A program made the translations under genes and the position numbers. The notes beneath the pieces were generated by a model. The model made no database searches, was not told the origin of the DNA, and saw nothing but the letters and a program-made list of their open reading frames with translations. Below are positions 1-8,600 of a DNA stretch of 46,814 nt, one piece after another (position 1 is the first letter of the stretch; each line of letters begins with the position of its first letter). The DNA comes from JBAZOO01 sp041648735 (GTDB lineage: Bacteria; Verrucomicrobiota; Lentisphaeria; Oligosphaerales; CAITYL01), in assembly GCA_041648735.1 (NCBI GenBank), contig JBAZOO010000030.1, positions 1 through 46,814 of the forward strand, given 5' to 3'.

Positions 1-17
1 CCCCCGAACCGCTGGCC

Positions 18-1163
18 ATGGTCAAGCCCTTCCAGCTCGCCTATCCGCCCCTCATCCGCTTCGGCGACGGCTGCCGCGCCGAACTCGGCGCCATTCTCCG
101 CCAAACCCTCCGCGGCCAGCCCCCCCGCCCCTTCCTCGTCACCACCCGCCGCCTCGCCGACTCCGCCGAACTGGAACGCCTCCGCAACGCCTGCGGCGGC
201 ACCTTCGCCGGCGTCGCCACCGGCATCCCCCACGACCCGCCCCTGGAAACCATTGACCGCCTCACCGCCGAAATCCGCGCCGCCAACGCCAATGCCGTCA
301 TCGCCGCCGGCGGCGGCAGCATCCTCGACGCCGCCAAGGCCGCCGCCGCCCTCGCCCCTCTCCACCGCCCCGTCCACCCCTTCTTCGCCGGCCAGGAACC
401 CATCCCCGGCCCCGGCCTCCCCCTGCTTGCGCTGCCGACCACCGCCGGCAGCGGCGCCGAACTCACCCACAACGCCGTCCTCACCGACCCCCAGGCCGGC
501 ACCAAAAAATCGCTGCGGAGTCCCCACCTCCTCGCCGCCGCCGCCCTCATCGACCCCGAACTGACCTGGAGCGCCCCCCCCGGCCTCACCGCCTGGAGCG
601 GCCTCGACGCCCTCACCCAGGCCATCGAATCCTACATCTCCCGCAACGCCCACGCCGCCAGCCGCCCCCACGCCCGCGCCGCCGTCCGCCACCTCTGCCA
701 GGCCCTCCCCGCCGCCGTCCGCAACGGCGCCGACCCCGCCGCCCGCAACCAAGTCGCCGCCGGCAGCCTCCTCTCCGCCATGGCCTTCTCCCAGAGCGGC
801 CTGGGCGCCGTCCACGGCCTCGCCCACCCCCTCGGCATCGCCCTCGGCCTCCCCCACGGCCTCACCTGCGCCATCCTCCTCCCCCACATCCTCCGCCTCA
901 ACCTCCCCGCCTGCCAATCCGACCTCGCCGAGCTCGCCGCCGAACTCGGACTCCCCCCCGCCGCCGATGCCTTCCTCGAAGCCATTGACCGCCTCGCCGC
1001 CGAACTCGCCGTCCCCACCACCTTCGCCGCCCACGGCCTCACCCCCGCCCACTTCCCCAAGATCCTCGCCGACTGCCGCAGCGCCAGCATGAACGCGAAT
1101 CCGCGCCCCCTCACCGACGCCGACCTCGCCGACCTGCTCCGCCGCCTCGCCCGCGCCGCCTGA
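18..1163 (+). CDS. Iron-containing alcohol dehydrogenase family protein
   Basis: Predicted NAD(P)-dependent group III alcohol dehydrogenase of 381 residues, cytosolic. The Rossmann-like N-terminal half carries the dinucleotide-binding GGGS at residues 98-101 and the TTAGSGAE stretch at 141-148. The helical C-terminal half carries metal-site residues by alignment to the FucO pattern: D197 in GLDALTQ, H266 in VHG and H280 in PHG. The fourth expected ligand, the His of DALTH, is Gln201 here. Family members with this DALTQ variant exist, so the protein may still be active or may use metal differently. The ATG at 18 is the first possible start, but only 17 bases lie upstream, so a longer start cannot be excluded. 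The substrate cannot be read from sequence; the neighbours give no clear pathway. Confidence 0.88.
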   Translation: MVKPFQLAYPPLIRFGDGCRAELGAILRQTLRGQPPRPFLVTTRRLADSAELERLRNACGGTFAGVATGIPHDPPLETIDRLTAEIRAANANAVIAAGGGSILDAAKAAAALAPLHRPVHPFFAGQEPIPGPGLPLLALPTTAGSGAELTHNAVLTDPQAGTKKSLRSPHLLAAAALIDPELTWSAPPGLTAWSGLDALTQAIESYISRNAHAASRPHARAAVRHLCQALPAAVRNGADPAARNQVAAGSLLSAMAFSQSGLGAVHGLAHPLGIALGLPHGLTCAILLPHILRLNLPACQSDLAELAAELGLPPAADAFLEAIDRLAAELAVPTTFAAHGLTPAHFPKILADCRSASMNANPRPLTDADLADLLRRLARAA

Positions 1164-1173
1164 CCCAGCGTAG

Positions 1174-1223
1174 CACAGACATTCCTGTCTGTGAAGAGCG
1201 TAGCACAGGCATTCTTGCCTGTG
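1174..1223. repeat. Two adjacent short hairpin repeats (CACAGGCA-type)
   Basis: Two near-identical units sit head to tail just after the dehydrogenase stop. Each is an 8-bp perfect stem with a 4-nt loop: CACAGACA-TTCC-TGTCTGTG (1174-1193) and CACAGGCA-TTCT-TGCCTGTG (1204-1223), each preceded by GCGTAG. A third copy in opposite orientation lies at 2931-2950. They could act as weak terminators for the upstream gene, but they have no U-tract, and their dispersal suggests a genomic repeat family. Confidence 0.75.
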
Positions 1224-1317
1224 CTCCCCCGCCTTGTATCCTCAAACCCCGGCGGCTATGCTACTGCCGCCCGATCCGCCCATGCCCCCGCCTCTGCCAC
1301 CCCAAAAAAAACGGCGT

Positions 1318-1430
1318 CACGGCGTCACCCAGTCATTGCATCACCCAGTCATTGCGTCACTCCCATGACTCCCTGACCCATGACTCCCTGACCCATGACT
1401 CAATGACTCAATGACCCAATGACCCAGGTC
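1318..1430. repeat. 8- to 9-nt period tandem array (ATGACTCA/ATGACCCA type)
   Basis: Degenerate short-period array in the 510-base gap between the first two genes. Units such as ATGACTCA, ATGACCCA and AGTCATTG follow one another with an 8- to 9-base spacing. The same word family recurs at 2771-2844 and, briefly, at 26905-26930. No coding sense is seen. Function unknown. Confidence 0.7.
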
Positions 1431-1556
1431 TCCCGCCCTGCGAGGGTCGCCTGGACGGCAGGTCCCCCGCCCGGCGAGTTTTTTGGCTGGACGGCAGGTC
1501 TCCCGCCCTGCGAGGATCGCCTGGACGGCAGGTCCCCTGGACGGCAGGTCCCCCCG
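1419..1556. repeat. GC-rich CTGGACGGCAGGTC repeat cluster, locus 1
   Basis: Four copies of the 14-mer CTGGACGGCAGGTC lie at 1451-1464, 1487-1500, 1521-1534 and 1537-1550, joined by CCCGCCCTGCGAGG-type linkers. The same core recurs at 2640-2756, 24152-24420 and 26840-26900. An open frame runs through this cluster into the following dehydrogenase gene, but the array is not credible protein and the real gene starts at 1674. Confidence 0.8.
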
Positions 1557-1673
1557 GGGTGGACGGGGCGCGGCGGGGGCTTATGGTACGTCCGCGGGAA
1601 GGCCGGCCCGGACCGGGCCGGGAAGGCGCAGCAACAAGCTTGGGCAAACGGGAAGGCCGGCCAGGAGTCCGCC

Positions 1674-2765
1674 ATGGAGCCAGTGAGAATCGGCGTCGTC
1701 GGGGTCGGGGCGCTGGGGAAGATCCACGCGAAGCTGTACAAGGGGCTGGCCGGCGTCGAGCTGGTCGGAGTGCATGACGCGCAGCCGGCGGCGGCGGCGG
1801 CGCTGGCGGCGGAGCTGGGGGTGGCGGCGTTTCCGAGCGTGGCGGCGTTGCTGGAGCGGGTGGAGGGGGTGAGCGTCGCCGTGCCCACCGACCGGCACCA
1901 CGGGACGGTGCTGCCAATCCTGGCCGCCGGACGGCACGTGCTGGTCGAGAAGCCGATCGCCGCGTCGGTGGCCGAGGCGCGGGAGATGGTGGCGGCGGCG
2001 GCGGAACACCGGCAAGTGCTGGCGGTGGGGCACGTCGAGCGGTTCAATCCGGTGGTGGAATGCCTGGACCGGACGCCGGGCGAGGCGCGGTTCATCGAGG
2101 CGGCGCGGCTGGCGCCCTATCCGCCGCCCCGGCCGGGGCTGCCGCCGCGGGGCACCGAAGTCAGCGTGGTGCTGGACCTGATGATCCACGACCTCGACCT
2201 GATCCTGCACCTGGTGCGGGCGCCAGTGCGGCAGGTGGACGCGGTGGGGGTGGCGATCCTGAGCGCGACGGAGGACATCGCCAATGCCCGGATCCTCTTC
2301 GGGAACGGCTGCGTGGCGAACGTCACCGCCAGCCGGGTCAGCCAGGAGCGGCTGCGCAAGATCCGGGTGTTCAAGACCACCGCCTACCTGTCGCTCGATT
2401 TCGGCGCCAAGACGGGGGAGACGGTGACGCTCGGGCCGCAAGGGCTGGTGCGGGAGCCGGTGCCGGTGGAGGAGGCGAACGCGCTGGAGCGCGAGCTGGC
2501 GGAGTTCGCCCGCTGCATCGCGGAATGCCGGCGGACGGGGGTGCCGCCCGTGCCGCGGGTGAGCGGCGAGGCCGGATTGGCGGCGCTGGAGCTGGCCGAA
2601 TTGATCCACGCCAAGATCCGGGAGACCGCGGCGATTGGCGGGGGGACCTGCCGTCCAGGCGATCCCTCGCCGGGCGGGGGGACCTGCCGTCCAGGCGATC
2701 CCTCGCCGGGCGGGGGGACCTGCCGTCCAGGCGACCCCTCGCCGGGCGGGGGACCGGGTTTTTAG
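1674..2765 (+). CDS. Gfo/Idh/MocA family NAD(P)-dependent oxidoreductase
   Basis: Sugar-type dehydrogenase of 363 residues, probably cytosolic. The N-terminal Rossmann fold has GVGALG at 10-15, the catalytic-lysine motif EKP is at 92-94, and the C-terminal substrate domain has a VGHVERFNP segment near 118 and an HD pair at 162-163. The combination of VGHVERFNP with DLMIHDLDLI resembles UDP-GlcNAc 3-dehydrogenases (GnnA type) involved in lipid A sugar modification; this sub-assignment is inference. The ATG at 1674 has AGGAGT seven bases upstream and begins the conserved fold; the open frame upstream is repeat DNA. Oddity: the conserved protein ends near AELIHAKIRETAAIGG, and the last ~40 residues are three 12-residue copies of GGGTCRPGDPSP encoded by a 36-bp tandem repeat. 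Confidence 0.88.
   Translation: MEPVRIGVVGVGALGKIHAKLYKGLAGVELVGVHDAQPAAAAALAAELGVAAFPSVAALLERVEGVSVAVPTDRHHGTVLPILAAGRHVLVEKPIAASVAEAREMVAAAAEHRQVLAVGHVERFNPVVECLDRTPGEARFIEAARLAPYPPPRPGLPPRGTEVSVVLDLMIHDLDLILHLVRAPVRQVDAVGVAILSATEDIANARILFGNGCVANVTASRVSQERLRKIRVFKTTAYLSLDFGAKTGETVTLGPQGLVREPVPVEEANALERELAEFARCIAECRRTGVPPVPRVSGEAGLAALELAELIHAKIRETAAIGGGTCRPGDPSPGGGTCRPGDPSPGGGTCRPGDPSPGGGPGF
2637..2756. repeat. 36-bp tandem repeat (3 copies) inside the 3' end of a gene; GC-rich family locus 2
   Basis: Three consecutive 36-bp units, each containing GACCTGCCGTCCAG (reverse complement of the 14-mer family), occupy the last codons of the Gfo/Idh gene. The unit length is a multiple of three, so the frame stays open, and the stop follows shortly after at 2763-2765. 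The units differ by single bases (GATCCC versus GACCCC), which suggests recent amplification. Confidence 0.88.
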
Positions 2766-2773
2766 GGGGTCAT

Positions 2774-2844
2774 TGCGTCATTGCGTCATTGCGTCAGGGG
2801 AGTGAGGCAATGATGACGCCATGACGCAATGACGCAATGACGCA
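2774..2844. terminator. Large repeat-built inverted repeat between convergent genes
   Basis: Three CATTGCGT units on the left (2774-2796) are the exact reverse complement of three ATGACGCA-type units on the right (2822-2844), giving a 23-bp perfect stem with a 25-nt loop. It lies between the plus-strand oxidoreductase (ends 2765) and the minus-strand thioredoxin (ends 2980), a good position for a bidirectional terminator. There is no U-tract, so termination is inferred from position and structure only. Confidence 0.5.
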
Positions 2845-2930
2845 GGGGGGCACTGAGGCTGGGGGCTGGGTGCCAGGCCGGCGGCGCCTGGCCCCAAGGC
2901 GCCCGGGCGCCCGGCCAAGCCACCCGGACG

Positions 2931-2950
2931 CACAGGCAGGAATGCCTGTG
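2931..2950. repeat. Short hairpin repeat (CACAGGCA-GGAA-TGCCTGTG)
   Basis: Same 8-bp stem and 4-nt loop architecture as the pair at 1174-1223, with the loop in reverse-complement sense (GGAA versus TTCC). It lies 30 bases past the thioredoxin stop. Confidence 0.7.
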
Positions 2951-2979
2951 CCACGTTCTTCCCCGCCCGGGAGGCCGGG

Positions 2980-3297
2980 TCAGGCGAGGGCGGCGAGCAG
3001 GGCGGCGGGCTGCTGGAGGCCGATGAACTGCTTCGCGACCTTGCCGTCGCGGATCACCAGCAGGGTGGGGATGGAGCGGACGTTGAAGTGCGCCGCCAGG
3101 CCGGCTTCGTCGTCGACGTTGACCTTCGCCACCTTGACGCCGGCGGGGAAGCGGTCGGCGGCGGCCATTTCCTCAAGGATTTTGCCCTGGGCCTTGCAGG
3201 GGCCGCACCAGGGCGCCCAAAAATCGACCAGGGTCGTCCCCTGCGCGACCGCGGCGGCGAAGCCCGCCTCGTCCAACTTCAGGATTGATTGTGCCAT
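2980..3297 (-). CDS. trxA: Thioredoxin
   Basis: Small cytosolic protein-disulfide reductase of 105 residues, the usual thioredoxin length. The active site is WCGPC with cysteines at 31 and 34 inside FWAPWCGPCK, and the cis-proline is at 77 in SIPTLL. The ATG at 3297 gives a canonical thioredoxin N-terminus and has AGGAAAGG eight bases upstream; a longer open frame upstream encodes unrelated residues and is not used. It is the last gene of a long minus-strand run, but 400 bases separate it from the previous gene, so it is probably transcribed on its own. Reduction partners cannot be told from context. Confidence 0.95.
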   Translation of the reverse strand: MAQSILKLDEAGFAAAVAQGTTLVDFWAPWCGPCKAQGKILEEMAAADRFPAGVKVAKVNVDDEAGLAAHFNVRSIPTLLVIRDGKVAKQFIGLQQPAALLAALA

Positions 3298-3405
3298 GTG
3301 ATCGGTGCCTTTCCTGTCGGTGCCGGGGTTTCTGGTTCCCGGGCCTTCTGGGGTACTATAGGCCGGCGGCGGCATGGCGCGGCGGCGCGGCCGGCGCAAA
3401 AAAGG

Positions 3406-3441
3406 GGACGCCGCCTCCCAACCCTAAAGGAGGCGGCGTCC
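3406..3441 (-). terminator. Strong GC hairpin with T-tract, minus-strand orientation
   Basis: A 13-bp perfect stem (3406-3418 with 3429-3441) with a 10-nt loop. Read on the minus strand it is followed by CCTTTTTTG, as in an intrinsic terminator. It lies 258 bases beyond the stop of the 3699-5468 gene and 109 bases before the thioredoxin start, so it probably ends read-through from the glycosidase operon and isolates the thioredoxin gene. The rest of the 401-base gap (3298-3698) shows no gene; it holds a CGAAACTCGAAACTCG doublet near 3648 and short T-runs. Confidence 0.65.
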
Positions 3442-3698
3442 ATAGCTTCCAACTTTGAAGCCCCTCCGGCAGGAAAAGGAGAGAGGAAACCTGCCGCAGC
3501 GGACTTCAAGGGGTGAGACCGCCGTTTTTCCGGATGGTTCCCGGGGGTGCCGCCTTTTTTTCACAGATGCGCTTGGCGACTGGTGAAAATAGCGCATGCC
3601 CGCCGCAACTCTCCTTGTCCCCATGCCCGCCTTCGCGCTCGAAACTCGAAACTCGCGGGCAGGGGCACAAGGGACGGGAGAAAAACCGGGGCGGGAAA

Positions 3699-5468
3699 TC
3701 AGCCCGGGTAGAGGTCCGCCGGGGCGGTGATCTCCACCTGGAGCCCGCCCCAGGCGGCGGTGAACGCCCCGGGGTCGGCACCGGCCTGGAGGTGGACGGA
3801 TTCCGGCGCCGGCGCCTGCCCTGGCGCCAGCAGCTCCAGCCCACCGACGACCTGGACGGGGCAAATCTCGGCGACTGGGAAGCCGGTGCGCGGCCCGTGA
3901 TAACAGACTGCGTCCACAAAGGCGCGGCCGTCCTCCTGGCCGCATTCCCAGCGGACGGCATGGGCGCCGAACCGACCCGGCGGTGCGTGGATGATGGCGC
4001 GATGGTCGCCCGCGGCCAGTTCGAAGCGGTCGGCGGCGAGCTGCACGGCCCGCACGCCGCCGCCGGCCAGCTCATAGCGCAGACGGAAGTCCTCGGCCGG
4101 GAAGACGCCGTCCGCCGGATGGTCGAAGTGCGGATGCCAGTCGCCGCGGTCGGTGAGCAGGGTGAGGGCGGAAAGCACGCGCGGGCCGCCCTGGGCCTGG
4201 CGGACGAAGCCGGAGGCAAAGTCCCGGCCGTCGTGGAGGAAGCGCAGCCGCAGGGTGACGGCGGCGTCCTCCGGAGTCCGGAGGTAGCCAAGCAGGAACC
4301 GGCGTTGGGTCCAGGTGTCCTCGTGGTTGCAGGAGCCAAGGGTGGCGGCGGCGGAAAACCAGGTCGTGCCGCAACGGTCGCCGTACCGTTGTTCCGGGCA
4401 GGGGCGGGTGCCGCGTTCCACCAGGGTGTCGCTGCTGAAGCGGTCCGCCGGCGTCGCGTCCGGATCCTCGCGGCGGATGAAGCGGGTGCGGAGTTCGCAC
4501 GGGTTTTGCGGCAGGGTGGTGAAGCGGGTGCGCCACGCTTCCGGGCACGGCAGCCCCGGCACGAGCCGCGGCATGATGGCGCCGCCGCCGCCGGCCCCGT
4601 GCGGCACAATGGCCACGCCGGTCTGTTGCGCCAAGTAATGCGCCAGGCTTGGCGCAAGATGGTTCGCATAGGCGCGGGCATGGGGGCCGGCCCACTGCTG
4701 CGTCGCGGGATGGAAATGTTCGGCGATGACCTGCCAGGCGGTTTGCCGGAGCTGCTCGGCGGCGGCGCGAACGCCGGCGTCCTGGGCCAGGTGCAGGACG
4801 CGCTCGCTTTCCTCCAACGCGACCATGGTGTAGGTCGGGCTGTTGTATTCGGTGAAACTGCCATGGTAGCGCACCAGGTTCATGACCCGTTCCAGGCGGG
4901 TGCGGCCGAAGGCGAGCAGCCGCGGTTCGCCGAGGAGTTCGCCGGCCACGGCGGCGACGCCGCCGCCCATGATGGCGATGTTGGTGTAGTCGAGGCGCAC
5001 GTTGCGCCGGAAAATGCACCAGGCGGCGTGGCCCAGCGCCTCGCGCATCTTGGCCACCAGTCCGGCGGGCAGAAGCGCGGCATGGTCGTGGAGCATCTGG
5101 GCGAGGGTGGCGCCGCAGAAGTCGGCCCAGTTCCAGTCGGGCGGATCCATTTGCGCGAGCGGCTCGTCGGCGTACCAGGGCCAGACGCCGTAGGTCGAGT
5201 GGAAGGGATCGGTGTCCTGGAGGCTCAGGACTTTCGCGATGATTTCCGCGGCGCGGCGGTTGTGGGCGGCGCCGCCAGCCTGGAGCAGGCCCAGGGCATA
5301 ATGGAGCGACTCGCGGATCGGATGCGCCCGCGTGCCGGCCGGCAGCCGTGAATGGTAGCCGGGGCCGGCCGCCGGCAGGGCGAGCAGCGCCGCCGCGGCG
5401 TCGTAGTTCCGGTCACAATTCGCCAAATAATGGGGCAGGTTCGCGTCTGGCATGGCTGTTTGTGGCAT
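3699..5468 (-). CDS. Uncharacterised protein, probable alpha/alpha-toroid carbohydrate-active enzyme
   Basis: Protein of 589 residues without an obvious signal peptide. I do not recognise a defined family. The N-terminal ~330 residues are helix-rich with aromatic and acidic clusters (WPWYADEP, DPPDWNWADFCG, YHGSFTEYNSPTYT), typical of six-hairpin (alpha/alpha) barrels such as polysaccharide lyases, heparinase-like proteins or unsaturated-glycan hydrolases. The C-terminal ~250 residues look beta-rich, as in the beta-sandwich that follows such barrels. It sits directly downstream of the alpha-mannosidase on the same strand (177-base gap), which suggests a role in degrading the same glycan. Two ATGs are possible (5468 and 5453); neither has a good ribosome site. 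Catalytic residues cannot be assigned. Confidence 0.72.
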   Translation of the reverse strand: MPQTAMPDANLPHYLANCDRNYDAAAALLALPAAGPGYHSRLPAGTRAHPIRESLHYALGLLQAGGAAHNRRAAEIIAKVLSLQDTDPFHSTYGVWPWYADEPLAQMDPPDWNWADFCGATLAQMLHDHAALLPAGLVAKMREALGHAAWCIFRRNVRLDYTNIAIMGGGVAAVAGELLGEPRLLAFGRTRLERVMNLVRYHGSFTEYNSPTYTMVALEESERVLHLAQDAGVRAAAEQLRQTAWQVIAEHFHPATQQWAGPHARAYANHLAPSLAHYLAQQTGVAIVPHGAGGGGAIMPRLVPGLPCPEAWRTRFTTLPQNPCELRTRFIRREDPDATPADRFSSDTLVERGTRPCPEQRYGDRCGTTWFSAAATLGSCNHEDTWTQRRFLLGYLRTPEDAAVTLRLRFLHDGRDFASGFVRQAQGGPRVLSALTLLTDRGDWHPHFDHPADGVFPAEDFRLRYELAGGGVRAVQLAADRFELAAGDHRAIIHAPPGRFGAHAVRWECGQEDGRAFVDAVCYHGPRTGFPVAEICPVQVVGGLELLAPGQAPAPESVHLQAGADPGAFTAAWGGLQVEITAPADLYPG

Positions 5469-5560
5469 GGGTCAAAAGTTTCCGGGCTTTGCGTCGGCGG
5501 CTTGTTTGGGGACAGGAGAAAACGGCCAACGGGCAGGCGAGCTGCGCCGCCCCGAAAGTA

Positions 5561-5621
5561 GGGGCACCGTCCCCGGTGCCCCCATGGGACTGATGGCGGT
5601 TGCGGAGCGGGGACGCTCCGC
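5561..5621. repeat. Two short hairpins with 4-nt loops between glycosidase genes
   Basis: GGGGCACCG-TCCC-CGGTGCCCC (5561-5582) and GCGGAGCG-GGGA-CGCTCCGC (5602-5621) fill most of the 176-base gap after the alpha-mannosidase stop. The stems are perfect (9 and 8 bp). They share architecture, but not sequence, with the CACAGGCA hairpins at 1174 and 2931. They may terminate or pause transcription between the two genes; no U-tract is present. Confidence 0.65.
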
Positions 5622-5644
5622 CCACTATTTGGGAATATGGTTCG

Positions 5645-8600
5645 CTACCGCCGCAGGCGCAGGGTGAGCAGTTGATCGGGGGCGAAGGCCACTTGGACGC
5701 CGCCCTCGCGGACGGATGCCGGGGCGGCGGGGCGCTCCAGCAGGTCGCAGAATGCCGCGTCCGTCGGCGCGAACGGCAGCTCGAGGTTGGCCGTCCCGCG
5801 GCTGCCGTAAAGCTCGACCAGCCGGAGAATGAGATCGCCGGAGCCGTCCTCGGCCAGCTTGGCCGCCTGGACATGCAGCGCCGGGGTGTCGCTCCGGGCC
5901 AGGCTGCCGGCCGCCGCGGCCGCGGCCGTGCCGGGGCGGGCGCGCAGCGGCCAGTTGAGGTCGTAGGCGGCCTCCACGAGCCCGCCGCGGCGCCAGTCGC
6001 CGGCGTCGGTGAAGAGGGAATAGGTGAAGTGATGCGTGCCCTTGTCGCTGGTGCGGTCGGGGCGGATCGGGGCACGCAGCAGGCTCAGACGCAGGACATT
6101 GCCCTTCACGTCGCAGCCATACTTGCCGTCGTTGAGCAGCGCCACGCCGAAGCCGCCCTCGCCGAGGCGCAGCCACTTGTGGCAGCAGACCTCGAAGCGG
6201 GCCTGTTCCCAGGAGGTGTTGCGGTGGTTCGGCCGCTCCAGCACGCCGGCGGAAGTGTCGGTCTCGTAGTGCGCCGCGTGGACCGTGACCGGGAAGGCGA
6301 CCTTGAGGATGCGTTCGGTCTCCTGCCAGTCCACGAAGGTCTCGAAGTCGATCCGCGGCAGCGTCGCCCAGAGGCGGATGATCTGCTCGGCGGAACTGGC
6401 GCCGAAGCGCCGGCGGCGGCGCACGGCCACGCTGACCGGGCCGTTTTCGACGACTTCCGCCGCTTCCCAGGGCGGCAGCGCGATGGGATGGTCCTCGAAC
6501 CGGTCGAGCAAGTCCCAGGCGTTGTACTGGCCGGGGCGGTCCTCGAAGAGCTGCCAGAGGTTGCCGGCGCCGGCGAGGACTTCGCGGTGGTGCCGCTTGT
6601 CGAGCATGCGCGCCAGGTTTCCGGCGGCGTCGAGTTCGAGCCGGAAGAACTCGTTCTCGAGTTCGCGGGGGGTGACGGCCAGCTTCCGGGAGGCGGCGCC
6701 GGCCGGCGCGGCGGGTGCGAGGTCCGCAAACGCCAGCGGCGGCACGGGGCCGGTTTCGACGACGACGCGCTCGCCGCCGCCCGCCACCGCCTGCGCCTGC
6801 GCCTGTGCGGGCAGTGCCGCGGCGGCGGGCTCGACGATGGCGACGCCGGCGCGGGTGAAGCTGAAGGGGTTGAACACGCACAGCGCTCCCGCCTTGCCCG
6901 GCCGGGTCAGGGCGTCCCACGCGGCTTGCTGGCAGGCCGCGAACTGCCCGCGCATCTCCGCGTAGGTCTGCATCGCGTCGGTGTAGACCGGCTGGGTGTG
7001 GCTGCCGGGCAGGATGTCATGGAACTGGTTCAGCAGCAGCTTCTTCCAGGCGTCAGTCAGCGCCGCGCGGGGATAGGCGCTGCCGGCCGTCAACGCGGCG
7101 AGCGTGCAGAGCGCCTCGGTCTCCTGGGCGAGGAATTCCCCGCGGCGGTTCTCGCGCTTGAGGTCGGCCTTGGTGGTGAAGGTGCCGCGGTGCATTTCCA
7201 GGTAGAGTTCGCCGTCCCAGACGGCAAGCTTGTCGGGATTGGCGAAGGCGGTGTGCAGATATTCCTTGCCGGTGGTGAGGCGGACTTGGGGGAGGCCGGG
7301 CAGCTTCTGGACGCGCCGGAAGTGCTCGATCATCTCGTCGGTCGCGCCGCTGCCGCCGTCGCCGTAGCCGTAGAGGTGGAGCGATTCGTCGCAGGTGTCC
7401 TTGTCCAGGAAACGTTGCCAGTGCTCGGCGAGCTGGCCGGGCTCCAGCCAACTGATGAAATGCACCGGCGGCACGCAGGCGCAGACCTCCGTGCCGTCCA
7501 GGCCGCGCCAGCGGAAATTGTTGTGCGGGAAGGCATTGGTGTCATTCCAAGTGGACATCTTGTTGGAGACGAAATAGGGGATGCCGCCGGCGCGCAGGAT
7601 CTGCGGCATGATGGCGCTGTTGCCGAAGACGTCCGGCAGCCAGCAGTTGTCCACTTCGACCCCGAATTTCTCCAGGAAATATTGCTTTCCGTAGAGGATT
7701 TGGCGGGCCAGGCTTTCCGCGGAAACCAGGTTGCAGTCGGGCTCGACGTACATGCCGCCGGCGATTTCCCAGCGTCCTTCGGCCACGCGCCGCCGCACTT
7801 CCGCGAAGAGTTCGGGATAGTACTTCTCCAGCGTCTCGTAGCACCAGGCCTGGCTGTGGGCGTAGAGGAATTCCGGGTGGCGGTCCATCAGCCGCAACTG
7901 GATCAGGGTGGTGCGGGCATTCTTCTGCACCGACTGGTGGACGCGCCAGTGGTAGGCGATGTCCAGATGCGAATGCGCGACGCAGGCCAAGTGGCCCGGC
8001 TGGCCGAAGGGCCCGGCGCCGGCGAAGACGCTTTCCCGGCAATAGTCGCGCAGCGCCGGCAGGCAGGCGGCCAGCTCCGTCCGCGGGCACTCGAAGGGCG
8101 GCATCCGGCGGAGCAGCTCGCGGACCTGTGCCTGGAGCCGGTCGCGCACATCCTCGTCAAGGAGGCTGCTGAAGGCGGCGCTGTACAGCACGTTCAGGTC
8201 GTGGCTGACGGCCTGGGCCAATTCGTCTACCACCACCAGCCGGGGCTGGTGGAAATGCTGGACGCAGCCGCGGATCTGCCGGGTTTTCACGTTGCGTTCG
8301 TCGTCGGGCTTGGACCGGCTGTAGGCCTCAAAGGTGAACTCCAGCCGTTCGCCGGCAACCGCGGCGGGGGTGAGCCGCACGCGGTCGCGGTTGGGGTCGA
8401 GGCCGTCGAGCATCTTGCCGTTGAGGTGGACGATCACCTCGGCGGCCACCGGCATCTGCAGCCAGAGCGGCTTGCCGGCCAGGCGCTCGGGGACGACGGC
8501 CGCGCCCGCGAACAGGGCCGCGCCGTCGGGCCGCCCCCAGAGGTCGCCGTCGGCGATTGGCGCGGCCGGCCCGTCCCAGCGGTAGCCGTCGGGATGGTAG

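Noticed and set aside
3500..3530. Plus-strand terminator GCGGACT...AGACCGC followed by a T-run
   Set aside because: The stem has a mismatch and there is no plus-strand gene upstream that it could end.
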